This document shows positions 51,276 to 60,071 of a stretch of 64,000 nucleotides of DNA, one piece after another. Position 1 is the first letter of the stretch; the number at the start of each line of letters is the position of its first letter. A model generated the notes under the pieces. The model searched no databases, was not told the origin of the DNA, and worked only from the letters and a program-made list of their open reading frames with translations. The stretch is from Bacillota bacterium (GTDB taxonomy: Bacteria > Bacillota > Clostridia > Lachnospirales > Lachnospiraceae). Made by a program: the position numbers and the translations under genes. The stretch spans positions 1 through 64,000 of the forward strand of contig JAEZRJ010000057.1 in NCBI GenBank assembly GCA_023412855.1, given 5' to 3'.

Positions 51276-53309
51276 TTATAGGTACTTAGCGATGATCTGG
51301 ACCAAACGGGCTGGGAGCTGTTCCAAATTAGTAATATCTATAAACCGCTCCTGCCCATAAATATCGCAAATCATTTCCTTGTCCTGTCCAATAGCAGCCG
51401 CCAGAAACAACACACCTTTTCGACTGTAGTCATGGAATACCTGCTTCATATCGTCCTTAGCATGGGCGCCGGTATAATCCGGCATCGCTTTGGGCTGGCC
51501 GTCACTCAGGCTAATCAACAGCTTGGTCGTCTGAGGCGCATTTGCCAGTTTCTCCGCTAAAATCCGAAGCGCCATTCCATCCCGGTTGTTACTCATGCTC
51601 TGAATTGCCATAAGTGAATATTTGTCGTTGAGCTTCGGTTCCTCCCAGTCGATGTAAGAATACACAGACATTTTCTCTTTTGGCGAACGGTCAGCGGTAT
51701 CTCCATAAATCAGCACGGGGATACCGCATTTTTCACAAAACTCATAGACTGCAACGGCGGCTTGCTTCGCTGCTGCCAATCGTCCGAATGCGTTCATGGA
51801 AGCCGATTGGTCAATACGCAGGGCAACAGCCAGCGAAGGTTCTTCTTCCGGCGGACGCTTTTTGGAAAAGTAACAAAAATCCGGAGATGCTACTTTTTCA
51901 GCGTGAAACTTTGTGCCAAAAACACGCTTGCCTGCAAACTCCGCAGAAACTTCATGTTCCAAAAGCGGCTCGGTCTTTCTTGTCAATTCCCGAATGACCG
52001 GCATGAGTGCGGAAGCAATTTGACGGTACTCCTGTCGGTGGGCGGCTGTGGATTCCGGGCGATGGACAATCATTCCTATTTTTTCGTGAGAGGAACTTTT
52101 GACAGCCGCCCTTGCCTGTTGGTTTAAATGCTTGCGAAAGGCGCTCTTTTCCTGCTCCAAATCTTCTTGTTTCTCCGGCTGCAACTCATGATACATGGGG
52201 GCACCATCGTCTCCGGAGTCTGAACTCTGTGTTTGTGCCGCGTTTTCTGAAGGACTATCGGATTGTCCTTCGCTGTCTGAGGATTTTCGCAGAGCTGCCG
52301 CAGGGGGATATTCGTTGTCAGGCAGAGGAGACAATGCCTCAAAATCCCCATCCGCCCGAAGCTCCAGAACTTCGCCGCTTGTTTTTCTGTGCCGGGAAAC
52401 AACCACTTCCAGCTCTTCCATTGTTCCATGATGGAACATCTCCTGTTCTAATAGAGCGATTTCATCCGGATCGGTGGTGATTTTATAAATAACCTTGTTA
52501 TAAAGGGATTTCGCCGCGTCGTTGCCTTGCAAAACCGCATCCACCCAAAAGAAGTAAGAACGCATACCTGCCACGCCTTTTATTGCATTGGCCTTGGCTG
52601 TTCTGTCGAGCATAATGATAGCCTGGGCAAAAACGCGCAGCAGCTCGACATCGCAACAGCCTGTTTTTGCCGCCGCCCGCTCTACCATGACCTCGATTGG
52701 CGGTAAGTCCATTTTCTCTGCATGCTGCACCCGGTCACGCAGTGCCTCATTCAGCGGACGGCAGCCGTTGTATCCTCGGTTTGTTGTAATAACCGCAATA
52801 AAATCCGGGTGACGATGAACGATACGGCTTGGCAGATTAATACTGCCATCCGGCTCCAGTGCTGAGTTGAGCGCCATCAATACCGCCGCATCACGAATAA
52901 CCGTAGGCTCCTGAATTTCCAAAATCCAGCCGTTTTCATAAGCCCTCACAATTTCAGACGGATAGTATTGATACTCTATGTTGTTATCTTTTCTATCCGA
53001 CTGCAATACCGGCAAAATAGTTCCGAGTATATCAGATTTATCCATATCCGCAAAGCAGGTAACTTTGGTGTAGGGCAAGCCAAAATCAGAGGACAGCGCC
53101 TTAGCCAGTTGGGTTTTGCCTGAACCGGCATCGCCCTCCAGCAAAATATTCGTGATTTTCATTTCACCCATTTCCCAGTTATGCTTAATTGACTCGCAAA
53201 TGCGCCGTTCCGCATCGCTTTCAATATGAGAAGAGGGTTTCTTCCAGACAAGAGCCTGTTCTTCTTCTGTCAACTGTCTGTTGGGTGACAGAATCCATTT
53301 GTTTTCCAT
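51276..53309 (-). CDS. AAA ATPase (MoxR/CobS-like) fused to a vWA domain (CobT-like)
   Basis: About 677 residues. The N-terminal AAA domain (about 20-300) has Walker A LLEGDAGSGKTQLAKAL, Walker B-like GWILEIQEPTV and sensor VITTNRGYNG. An acidic low-complexity linker (about 340-420, Ser/Asp/Gln-rich) leads to a C-terminal von Willebrand A domain with the MIDAS motif RIDQSASMN and downstream LISLSDGQPKA. AAA and vWA partners usually occur as separate genes; here they are one chain, as in a fused cobaltochelatase CobS-CobT-like machine. No cobalamin gene is nearby, so a protein-remodelling or metal-insertion role is open. A two-base gap separates it from the upstream partner. Confidence 0.88.
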   Translation of the reverse strand: MENKWILSPNRQLTEEEQALVWKKPSSHIESDAERRICESIKHNWEMGEMKITNILLEGDAGSGKTQLAKALSSDFGLPYTKVTCFADMDKSDILGTILPVLQSDRKDNNIEYQYYPSEIVRAYENGWILEIQEPTVIRDAAVLMALNSALEPDGSINLPSRIVHRHPDFIAVITTNRGYNGCRPLNEALRDRVQHAEKMDLPPIEVMVERAAAKTGCCDVELLRVFAQAIIMLDRTAKANAIKGVAGMRSYFFWVDAVLQGNDAAKSLYNKVIYKITTDPDEIALLEQEMFHHGTMEELEVVVSRHRKTSGEVLELRADGDFEALSPLPDNEYPPAAALRKSSDSEGQSDSPSENAAQTQSSDSGDDGAPMYHELQPEKQEDLEQEKSAFRKHLNQQARAAVKSSSHEKIGMIVHRPESTAAHRQEYRQIASALMPVIRELTRKTEPLLEHEVSAEFAGKRVFGTKFHAEKVASPDFCYFSKKRPPEEEPSLAVALRIDQSASMNAFGRLAAAKQAAVAVYEFCEKCGIPVLIYGDTADRSPKEKMSVYSYIDWEEPKLNDKYSLMAIQSMSNNRDGMALRILAEKLANAPQTTKLLISLSDGQPKAMPDYTGAHAKDDMKQVFHDYSRKGVLFLAAAIGQDKEMICDIYGQERFIDITNLEQLPARLVQIIAKYL

Positions 53310-53311
53310 TG

Positions 53312-53854
53312 TTAATAACACTCCAATTCTTCAATAATACGAGTGAGCGTTCGAAGCCGCTCACCGGTTAGCTCTCCCAAATCGTTTAAAGCTTGGGAAA
53401 AGGTTTGTATGTCGCTGTTGATGTTCTGATTTTCCACACAAACCGTTACCGGAAGTACGCCGCCCTGCACCCCGAGACGTTCCACCGTGGGATTTTCGGG
53501 GTCGTAAAGCAGGGGCATCCGATAGGCTTCTTTGAAATATAGCAGGGTGCGGCTTAGAAAGATCATCAGGTCGAATATCTGATGAATGGGAAGTTCAATG
53601 CTTACTTCCAATGTTCCTTCTGCATTTTCCTTCCAAATCTGTACCGCAATTTGCATCTTCTTGTTTTCTTCCATTATGGGAGCTCCTATGGTCAGCCGTT
53701 TAATATTTGAGCAGTAGGCATTCCGTCCGTCGATGCGATCATAATCATCCGCAATCATTACAATATTTTCATTCATTTCCAAATCCTCCTCGCTTGCGGG
53801 CGTTTGCCGGTTTTTCCATCCATCCAAAAGTTCATGTTTTCTTTTTATATCCAT
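53312..53854 (-). CDS. Small partner of the AAA-vWA protein, possibly DUF6530-like
   Basis: About 180 residues from the ATG at 53854 (GAGGTG six bases upstream; a GTG at 53863 overlaps that ribosome site). It has no membrane segment. Conserved-looking stretches are DDYDRIDGRNAYCSNIKRLT, ELPIHQIFDLMIFLSR and FKEAYRMPLLYDPENPTVER, which recall DUF6530; this is from memory and not checked. It ends two bases before the AAA-vWA start, so the two are surely co-expressed. It may be a substrate, adaptor or inhibitor of the ATPase. Confidence 0.78.
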   Translation of the reverse strand: MDIKRKHELLDGWKNRQTPASEEDLEMNENIVMIADDYDRIDGRNAYCSNIKRLTIGAPIMEENKKMQIAVQIWKENAEGTLEVSIELPIHQIFDLMIFLSRTLLYFKEAYRMPLLYDPENPTVERLGVQGGVLPVTVCVENQNINSDIQTFSQALNDLGELTGERLRTLTRIIEELECY

Positions 53855-53873
53855 AATAATCACCTCGTGTTAC

Positions 53874-53935
53874 ATTGTAAGATAGTTGATCTACGAAAAC
53901 AATCCACGCTCCGTAGACTAAACGGAGCGTGGATT
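53874..53935 (-). promoter_or_regulatory. Promoter and 14-base perfect hairpin before the AAA-vWA operon
   Basis: AATCCACGCTCCGT (53901-53914) is perfectly inverted at 53922-53935. On the minus strand it is followed by TTGTTT (-35, 53897-53902), 17 bases and TACAAT (-10, 53874-53879). The hairpin touches the -35, so it could be an operator or the terminator of the upstream PEBP gene. Confidence 0.55.
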
Positions 53936-54057
53936 AAAGAAGTTAAGTTTTTGAATTTTATACGTACGCATGCCTCTGCTGAGCAGTTGGATCAGAAGTT
54001 GCAGCGCTCCTGTTATCCTCCTTTACTGCACGTTAGGAGAGTAACTCATATGAAACA

Positions 54058-54519
54058 TTATCTGTAATGACCAGTTAACTCTGCTTGCTGGAGTACGTGT
54101 CCATCCATTGCTTTAAGCAAGTCTCTTTTTTTTGATGCACTTGGCAAATCCAACATGCAATCAATTGTAAACACATTGAACCGGTATCTATGCGACCAGT
54201 TAAATGGCGGTTTAGGCCCCCTGTATCTATGTCTGCCATACCCACGTCCCTGTACAGCGCCTGACAACGCTTCAACAGCTTTACCATGCGGTATGTGTGC
54301 CGGTATTATTGGCATAACAGGAATATTCCATATGATCCAATGATTATACGCCGGTACCGGATGCCCCATATCGTCCATTATTATTATGATAGACTTTGCG
54401 CGTTCGTCTATGCCGGTCAAATGCAATTCAGGTGATATATCATCACCATACCCTGTATACTCCTTAGGTATTAAGCCTTCATTTTCAAAAGCCGGAGTTT
54501 TTACAACTAGCCCGTTCAT
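54058..54519 (-). CDS. PEBP family (YbhB/YbcL-like) protein
   Basis: About 153 residues from the ATG at 54519, which has GGAGG upstream; the frame is open to 54654 without a ribosome site. Family motifs are FENEGLIPKEYTGYGDDISP, the DDMGHPVPAYNHWIIWNIP ligand loop and GPKPPFNWSHRYRF. Bacterial members are phosphatidylethanolamine-binding-protein relatives of unknown role, sometimes kinase-like regulators. It is monocistronic. The final HYR is close to the usual family end. Confidence 0.9.
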   Translation of the reverse strand: MNGLVVKTPAFENEGLIPKEYTGYGDDISPELHLTGIDERAKSIIIIMDDMGHPVPAYNHWIIWNIPVMPIIPAHIPHGKAVEALSGAVQGRGYGRHRYRGPKPPFNWSHRYRFNVFTIDCMLDLPSASKKRDLLKAMDGHVLQQAELTGHYR

Positions 54520-54745
54520 GTTTTTTACTCCTCCAATTTGATAATCTGCCCGCCGAATTTCTATTTCTCTCTGTGAGAAAATAAATCTTAAATCTATGAT
54601 ACCGCAGTTTACTACAAAACAAAAGTGTGCTTCGCGCACTTTCGCATTGTACAAAAAGACGGGACTTGATGTAAAATTCCTCGAAAACCCGCGTGAATAC
54701 TACATTTCCCCTTTAAATGACTTATATCAGAATATTATTAATATA

Positions 54746-55393
54746 TCAATTTTTTTCAAGATAGGGCATATCGAATCTCTTCTCATAACAGTTATTCGCT
54801 TTTAAAATCTTATTCCATCCTAAATAATTAGAGATAGGTACCGATGCATTCAGCATTCTCGTTTGAAACTTCGTAAGGTAGACAGGCTTTGCAAATTTAT
54901 TGATAAAAGATTCATCGAATTTACCGGTCTGTTCAAACAAGGCTCCAAACTCCGAAAAGTCATTTTGCAGCTTTTTAAACCGCTCCGGCACTATGGCAAG
55001 CCCCGCGCATTCACCTTTTGCAATGGCACCTAAAACAGTATATCCCAGACGCTTTGCAAATCTTTCCAAATAACGACAGATGATTTCGCTCTCCGAGGAT
55101 TCAGGATATCCCGCCTGAATAATAAAACCGATGGCCTGATTTCCTTTTGACGGAGGCAATGCGTGTAGAAAATCCAGCGTTCCTGCCGGTATTGAATGAA
55201 TATAATTTGGTGTAATTACAATAACGTTATCCGCATTACAAATAGCTTCCATCAGGCTTTCCCGATTTTCTTTTGCAATTGAAAATATTTCACACGGTGT
55301 GCTCATTCCATTTGCAAAGGCTCTTGCCAGAAGGTAACTTCCACTGTTTTCCACATTTCCTTTTGGAGATCCATTTAAGATTATTGTTTTCAT
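54746..55393 (-). CDS. Flavodoxin-fold NAD(P)H oxidoreductase-like protein
   Basis: 215 residues. The N-terminus MKTIILNGSPKGNVENSGSY is the flavin phosphate-binding loop of the FMN-reductase/flavodoxin superfamily. ADNVIVITPNYIHSIPAGTL is the second flavin-contact loop and GFIIQAGYPES a third. The C-terminal 70 residues are an extension with no motif I recognise. It begins with a four-base overlap (ATGA) with the upstream flavoprotein gene, so the two act together, possibly as a heteromeric quinone or nitro reductase. Confidence 0.85.
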   Translation of the reverse strand: MKTIILNGSPKGNVENSGSYLLARAFANGMSTPCEIFSIAKENRESLMEAICNADNVIVITPNYIHSIPAGTLDFLHALPPSKGNQAIGFIIQAGYPESSESEIICRYLERFAKRLGYTVLGAIAKGECAGLAIVPERFKKLQNDFSEFGALFEQTGKFDESFINKFAKPVYLTKFQTRMLNASVPISNYLGWNKILKANNCYEKRFDMPYLEKN

Positions 55394-55866
55394 TCCGTCT
55401 CCCCTTTTTCTGATTCTGAAATATGAAGTACTTTTATTTCAGGCGAATAAAATTGTTCGAACACTTTATATATGTAGTCGGAAAATATTTTTAAATCTTC
55501 CTCGTTCTTAAAGTCATAATCGTAATAGAATTCAATGTTAGGATATTGGGGATATCTTGGAGCATGAAAAGTGCCTCCGTCGCGAAAGGAAGTGTACGGC
55601 AAAAAAAGTGGTATCATCCGGTCGAAGAGAGACTTCATCTTACTGCTTATAAATCCTTCTTGCAATTTTGCATAAAACATCGCTTTATCAGCACCGACAT
55701 ACCCTCTATAAAAATCTTCCAAGTCATTATGTATACATATTCCCGGACTTTTCCACCAACAAGTCCAACAGCCTATGCAATTCTTAATATTAAGCTTTTC
55801 AATATCAAAACAGAGAGCATCTGTAGCCATATAGTTACCAAATTCCCTTATAACGATTGTTTTCAT
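55390..55866 (-). CDS. Flavodoxin-family protein with a Cys cluster (iron-sulfur flavoprotein-like)
   Basis: 158 residues. IKNCIGCWTCWWKSPGICI resembles the cysteine motif of iron-sulfur flavoproteins and related reductases, followed by LEDFYRGYVGADKAMFYAKL and LKSLFDRMIPLFLPY-like sequence. The classical GSPR flavin loop is missing at the N-terminus; MKTIVIREFGNY stands in its place. Either the family uses another FMN contact or it borrows the loop from the coupled partner. GGGGG lies seven bases before the ATG. Its end overlaps the start of the next flavoprotein. Confidence 0.82.
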   Translation of the reverse strand: MKTIVIREFGNYMATDALCFDIEKLNIKNCIGCWTCWWKSPGICIHNDLEDFYRGYVGADKAMFYAKLQEGFISSKMKSLFDRMIPLFLPYTSFRDGGTFHAPRYPQYPNIEFYYDYDFKNEEDLKIFSDYIYKVFEQFYSPEIKVLHISESEKGETE

Positions 55867-56045
55867 GATTTATCCCCCGCAAAATATAATCTTGTTCCGT
55901 ATCCGCTTACTTTATTATTTACAAAATTATACTATATTTTTAACTATAATTCCATACAATCCTGCAAACATAGGGCACGCGCAATTCTGCAAATACAGGC
56001 TCTGGCAGCCGTATCTGCCGGGTTGCCCGCCCGGTATGCCACGGA

Positions 56046-56519
56046 TCATTGCCGTCTGAACAGCCTTACCCTTATACAAAAAGCCGCTGTTGTAATCAGT
56101 GCGGCTGCAATTAATATATGTAAAATAGTGTGATATAAGTCCGGTACATATCTTGTTTCACATTCTATCCATTTTACAGCATCTTTAAAATATCGTATCT
56201 TTCCTTCCCCATTTCCCATAATTGTGAACCATTCATGGCTGAAAAATTGTGTAACAGACCAGAGGAACAGCCAGATAAGCAGAAAATATTTACCTGCTTT
56301 TTCTTTCAATATGTAAAGGAGAAACGCAATCAGAAAAATCACCAAAAAAATCCCATCTTCTTTCCAAGAACGAGTAACAAGATAGCTGTCAGAAAAGTAT
56401 ATTCCTATCATATCTAAAAAAAACCATGCGAGCAGTATCGTATTCGCCGCTATGCTATAGCGTTTGTTGGGGGTATTGGAGGCATGCGGAGTATTTTCTT
56501 TCATCGTCTTCCTTTTCAT
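56046..56519 (-). CDS. Uncharacterised integral membrane protein
   Basis: 157 residues with four predicted transmembrane helices (about 22-43, 53-71, 76-94, 128-148). I recognise no family. The charged N-terminal 20 residues are likely cytoplasmic. GGGAGAATATT precedes the ATG. It is 33 bases downstream of another small membrane-protein gene on the same strand; the two could form an operon. Confidence 0.7.
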   Translation of the reverse strand: MKRKTMKENTPHASNTPNKRYSIAANTILLAWFFLDMIGIYFSDSYLVTRSWKEDGIFLVIFLIAFLLYILKEKAGKYFLLIWLFLWSVTQFFSHEWFTIMGNGEGKIRYFKDAVKWIECETRYVPDLYHTILHILIAAALITTAAFCIRVRLFRRQ

Positions 56520-56552
56520 AATATTCTCCCATTAAAGGGGCGAGAAACGGCT

Positions 56553-56918
56553 TTACCTAAATCTGCTATTCTTCAAAAGTCTGATACCAACTATTAGAAG
56601 ACCCATGCAGATTAGCCCTATAAATATGATAATGCCCGGGGAATCAGCAAATTCGCCCTCAATAGAAAGGGCTATCGTTCCAAAAACTCCGAATGCGAAC
56701 AGGAAAAAACATAGTATAGCGGGAATCAAACCCTTTTTGACACCTGCCGCAGCATTGTATATTCCATAAAACACAAGCACAATTGCGGCAATAAAGCCGA
56801 TTAGCACCAGACCGGGTGCGTCGTCATTTTCGCCCATAATGAATAAAACCAAACCTATCAATATCCCTACTGTGATAGGCAACCAAACGCGTGGTTTTAA
56901 AAAAACTCTGATGTCCAT
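56553..56918 (-). CDS. Uncharacterised small membrane protein
   Basis: About 121 residues from the ATG at 56918 (GGAG ten bases upstream); an ATG at 56942 is possible. Four hydrophobic helices (VWLPITVGILIGLVLFIMG, GLVLIGFIAAIVLVFYGIY, a third and GIIIFIGLICMGLLIVGI) alternate with short loops. No function can be given. Confidence 0.7.
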   Translation of the reverse strand: MDIRVFLKPRVWLPITVGILIGLVLFIMGENDDAPGLVLIGFIAAIVLVFYGIYNAAAGVKKGLIPAILCFFLFAFGVFGTIALSIEGEFADSPGIIIFIGLICMGLLIVGIRLLKNSRFR

Positions 56919-57140
56919 CGTGCATTCGCTCCTTTTTCGCATAATAATTACATCTTATTAGTTGTTTCGTTCAATTTTTATCTCTAAACTGAGTCAAATT
57001 ATACTACATCTACCCGTCCAAAACAATGAAAACCTTTCCGGCTTCACTTGCTCGGCGGTTATCGTAAGTCTTGCGGGGTTACACACCCCACGCACCCGTC
57101 CTCTTCCAAAGAACAGAATTGAAAAGACACGTATTGCATA

Positions 57141-57182
57141 AAAAAAGAACCCTTCCATAGCAATCAGCTAAATAAAGGATTC
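57141..57182 (-). terminator. Terminator of the tRNA pair
   Basis: On the minus strand AGAATCCTT pairs with AAGGGTTCT (one mismatch), followed by seven T residues, just beyond the tRNA-Leu 3' end. Confidence 0.75.
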
Positions 57183-57199
57183 TGCCATATAAACTTTAC

Positions 57200-57284
57200 T
57201 GCTGGTGGCCGGACTTGAACCGGCACGGGATTGCTCCCGAAGGATTTTAAGTCCTTTGCGTCTGCCTATTCCGCCACACCAGCA
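57200..57284 (-). tRNA. tRNA-Leu (anticodon UAA)
   Basis: 85 bases on the minus strand. The acceptor arms TGCTGGT and ACCAGCA pair over seven bases, the T-loop is GTTCAAGTC-like, and the anticodon loop ACTTAAAATC shows TAA. A long variable arm (GGGAGCAATCCC-like) fits a class II leucine tRNA. CCA is not encoded. Confidence 0.95.
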
Positions 57285-57302
57285 AGGTGTGTGGATATTA
57301 AA

Positions 57303-57384
57303 TGGATGGAGGTGGATTCGAACCACCGAAGCAATTTGCAGCAGATTTACAGTCTGTCCCCTTTGGCCACTCGGGAATCCATCC
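57303..57384 (-). tRNA. tRNA-Tyr (anticodon GUA)
   Basis: 82 bases on the minus strand, 18 bases before tRNA-Leu. The acceptor GGATGGA pairs with TCCATCC, the anticodon loop ACTGTAAATC shows GTA, and the long variable arm and GGTTCGAATCC T-arm are typical for bacterial tRNA-Tyr. Confidence 0.95.
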
Positions 57385-57454
57385 ACATTTCATGTAATTA
57401 CTATCAGTTATGAACATCATATCATGCCTGACAATATACATTTATATCATATAG

Positions 57455-59584
57455 TTATTTAAATTGCAAGAAATTTCTCGTCGACTTCCTGGGAGATTTT
57501 AGAACAATAGCTGCCGTCGGAGGAAGTGTCACTTTGACCTTGCCTGAAATAACAGGGTATTCTTTCTGCTCCGTATTGTAGCCTGTTTTGGACGTCAGAA
57601 TCAAACGCTTCATCACGCCCTCTTTGGGCGTGCCCAAGTACCATACCTGCACTTCCTGCGTCACCTCATGATCATTGTTGTTGATTACAATCAGCGATTG
57701 TTCCTGTCTGTTGAAACGTCCGTAAATGAGGATGTTTCTTTCGGTTTCCGTGTACCACTTAATGGAACCGGTCAGAAATTCCTTATTTTTCTTATGTATC
57801 TGAATCATTTCCTTATGGAAAGCAATTAGCTCATCATCCTCGTTCCCCCACGGATAAGTTCTGCGGTTGTCTGGATCAGTAAAGCCTGCCACCCCTGCTT
57901 CGTCACCGTAATATATGGTAGGAGCGCCGGGCCATGTCATCTGAATAACTACCGCCTCTCGCAGGACGGCTTTGTCCACGCCCTCATTTGCTGCCTCAGG
58001 TCCATGTGTGCTGGTCCTTCCTACTTTTTTATTCGTCCGGGTAAGAAATCTGGAATGGTCGTGATTAGACAATTCGTTCATCGCGATATACGCAGAAGGC
58101 ATCGTCATATTGGCACCGTTGTAAACCATGGCTCCCCAAAAACTGTCTACGTCTCCAAGCATATCTTCTCTATAGTCATCGCTGTGCTTCTGCATCCCTG
58201 TCAAAAACCATGTAACAGGCTCCATAAAGGCATCGTAGTTCATAATGGTATCCCATTCGTCACCGTGCAGCCATTCTTTCGGATTGCCGTAATGCTCAGC
58301 AAGCACTATCGCATTAGGATTCGCTTCCTTTACGACCTTATGGAACTGTTTCCAGAAATAATGGTTATATTCCTGCGAATGTCCCAAATCGGCAGCCACA
58401 TCCAGGCGCCAGCCATCCACATTGTAAGGTGCGGAAACCCACTTTTTCGCAATGTACATAACGTATTCAAATAATTCCCTGGAGCCTTCAAAATTAAGCT
58501 TGGGAAGCGTATCATGCCCCCACCAGCCATCATACGTACCGTTATATGGCCATGCGTTCTTATCCTGAAACGAGAAATAATTGTGATACGGGCTCCCCTT
58601 ATCCACATAAGCTCCCTTTTCATAGCCTATGGCATTCTCGTAAATCCTCTCTCTGTCCATCCACTTATTGAAAGAACCACAGTGGTTGAATACCCCGTCC
58701 AGTATGACCTTCATCCCCCGGCGGTGTGCCTCCTCCACCACTTGGACAAACAACTGGTTACTGGCCTCCAAATTGGCTTTGTTGGTTACCCTGTTAATAT
58801 ATCTGGAAGCAATCCGGTTCTCCTGCCCCGGCGCTATCAGGCTTCCTTCGTCCTCCACGATTTCTCCGAAATGGGGATCGATGTAGTCATAATCCTGAAT
58901 ATCGTATTTATGATTGGACGGAGATACGAACAACGGGTTAAAATAAATGACATCCACTCCCAAGTCCTGCAAATAGTCCATTTTATCCAAGACTCCCTGT
59001 AAATCTCCGCCGTAGAATTCTCTCATTCCCACCTTCGCCGGATACTTGTTCCAGTTCTCCACCTTTACCGAGTTCTCTCCAATATAGCGATATTCATTGG
59101 TCAGCACATCGTTAGAGGTATCTCCGTTATAGAAACGATCCACATATATCTGATACATGACCGCACCCTTGGCCCAATCCGGAGTCTTATAGCCGGGTAT
59201 TAAACGGAATTCCAAATGCTTATCCATATTTTTCATGGCTCCGCCATAGTTATAATAGCAGATAAGCTTCCCTGCCTGAATCTCGAAATGATACGCTATC
59301 TCTCTGTCTTCCAACTGTACCGTATGAATGTAATAATCAAAATAATCGTCGGCTTCCGCTTTAACCATTATATGCTTTTCATTGTCGCATACAAAAAAGA
59401 CCTTATCCACATTATTTTTTTCCGTTCGGAATTTTACTGTGATTTCTCCATAGGCACTGGGTTCAGGAGGATATACATAATCCTCACTCATGTCACTGAA
59501 TAAAGCTTTTCTATTGAAAACAGGACGCATTCTGGATATATAATGCTGATCATATTCGATTTTAGAAAATCCATTTAAGTCCAT
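57455..59584 (-). CDS. GH13 family alpha-amylase/neopullulanase-like enzyme
   Basis: 709 residues. An N-terminal CBM34-like beta domain (about 1-130) precedes the GH13 barrel, whose motifs are DGVFNHCG (about 296-303), GWRLDVAADL with nucleophile Asp395, IVLAEHYG with acid/base Glu430 and LSNHDHSRF with Asp509. There is no signal peptide, so it degrades imported or stored alpha-glucans such as maltodextrins, cyclodextrins or pullulan pieces in the cytoplasm. AGGAG precedes the ATG. It is monocistronic, between the tRNA genes and ftsH. Confidence 0.94.
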   Translation of the reverse strand: MDLNGFSKIEYDQHYISRMRPVFNRKALFSDMSEDYVYPPEPSAYGEITVKFRTEKNNVDKVFFVCDNEKHIMVKAEADDYFDYYIHTVQLEDREIAYHFEIQAGKLICYYNYGGAMKNMDKHLEFRLIPGYKTPDWAKGAVMYQIYVDRFYNGDTSNDVLTNEYRYIGENSVKVENWNKYPAKVGMREFYGGDLQGVLDKMDYLQDLGVDVIYFNPLFVSPSNHKYDIQDYDYIDPHFGEIVEDEGSLIAPGQENRIASRYINRVTNKANLEASNQLFVQVVEEAHRRGMKVILDGVFNHCGSFNKWMDRERIYENAIGYEKGAYVDKGSPYHNYFSFQDKNAWPYNGTYDGWWGHDTLPKLNFEGSRELFEYVMYIAKKWVSAPYNVDGWRLDVAADLGHSQEYNHYFWKQFHKVVKEANPNAIVLAEHYGNPKEWLHGDEWDTIMNYDAFMEPVTWFLTGMQKHSDDYREDMLGDVDSFWGAMVYNGANMTMPSAYIAMNELSNHDHSRFLTRTNKKVGRTSTHGPEAANEGVDKAVLREAVVIQMTWPGAPTIYYGDEAGVAGFTDPDNRRTYPWGNEDDELIAFHKEMIQIHKKNKEFLTGSIKWYTETERNILIYGRFNRQEQSLIVINNNDHEVTQEVQVWYLGTPKEGVMKRLILTSKTGYNTEQKEYPVISGKVKVTLPPTAAIVLKSPRKSTRNFLQFK

Positions 59585-59679
59585 AATTGTTCTCCTACAC
59601 TTATTAAAAACTATTTTATACTATATATTGTGGATATTCAAGCAATTCTATACTCATGACTATCTCAGAGCAAAAGTGT

Positions 59680-59791
59680 GCTTCGTGCACTCTCTCTGCC
59701 ATACGCCTCGCAGCACATCTTTTGCTTCATGCACTCTCTCCGCCAAATGCCTCGCAGCACGTCTTTTGCTCCGCGCGCGAAGCTGCGCATC
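59680..59791. repeat. 44-base tandem repeat with a dispersed-repeat end
   Basis: 59680-59723 and 59724-59767 are two 44-base copies (GCTTCRTGCACTCTCTCYGCC, then CCTCGCAGCAC.TCTTTT) with few differences. They are followed by 59771-59791, which matches 30740-30760. A related GTGTGCTTCGCGCACT unit is at about 54625-54645. The rest of the 59585-60071 gap contains no convincing gene. Confidence 0.75.
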
Positions 59792-60071
59792 TATTATTTC
59801 TATAATAGGGGCTTTTTCCTATTATAGAACAGTAAAAAAGACAGCCTGTCGATCTGCTGCCTTTTTTAGAGAAGGTATTTCTTTCTTATGGGGTATAGCA
59901 AAAAACTATATAATGTATTGGGGGGGGTTACAAGTAGTATAATAGCATAGCCTACATTATGCGTAAATACCAAGGATTCACAAATATTACAAAAACAAAG
60001 TCGCATTTTTGTATATTTTGCACAATGTCATCGTTCCCCAACACTTTTCCGCCCCTTTTGATACATTTCTA

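Noticed and set aside
54600..54745. Plus-strand frame at 54596-54805
   Set aside because: It lies across an intergenic repeat, overlaps the 3' end of the flavoprotein gene, and lacks a ribosome site and any recognisable motif.
56046..56918. Holin or toxin-immunity pair from the two small membrane proteins
   Set aside because: Size and topology alone do not support this; no toxin, lysin or phage gene adjoins them.
57196..57390. Genomic island inserted at the tRNA-Leu/tRNA-Tyr genes
   Set aside because: Both tRNAs are complete, no integrase or duplicated tRNA end is visible, and the flanks are ordinary genes.
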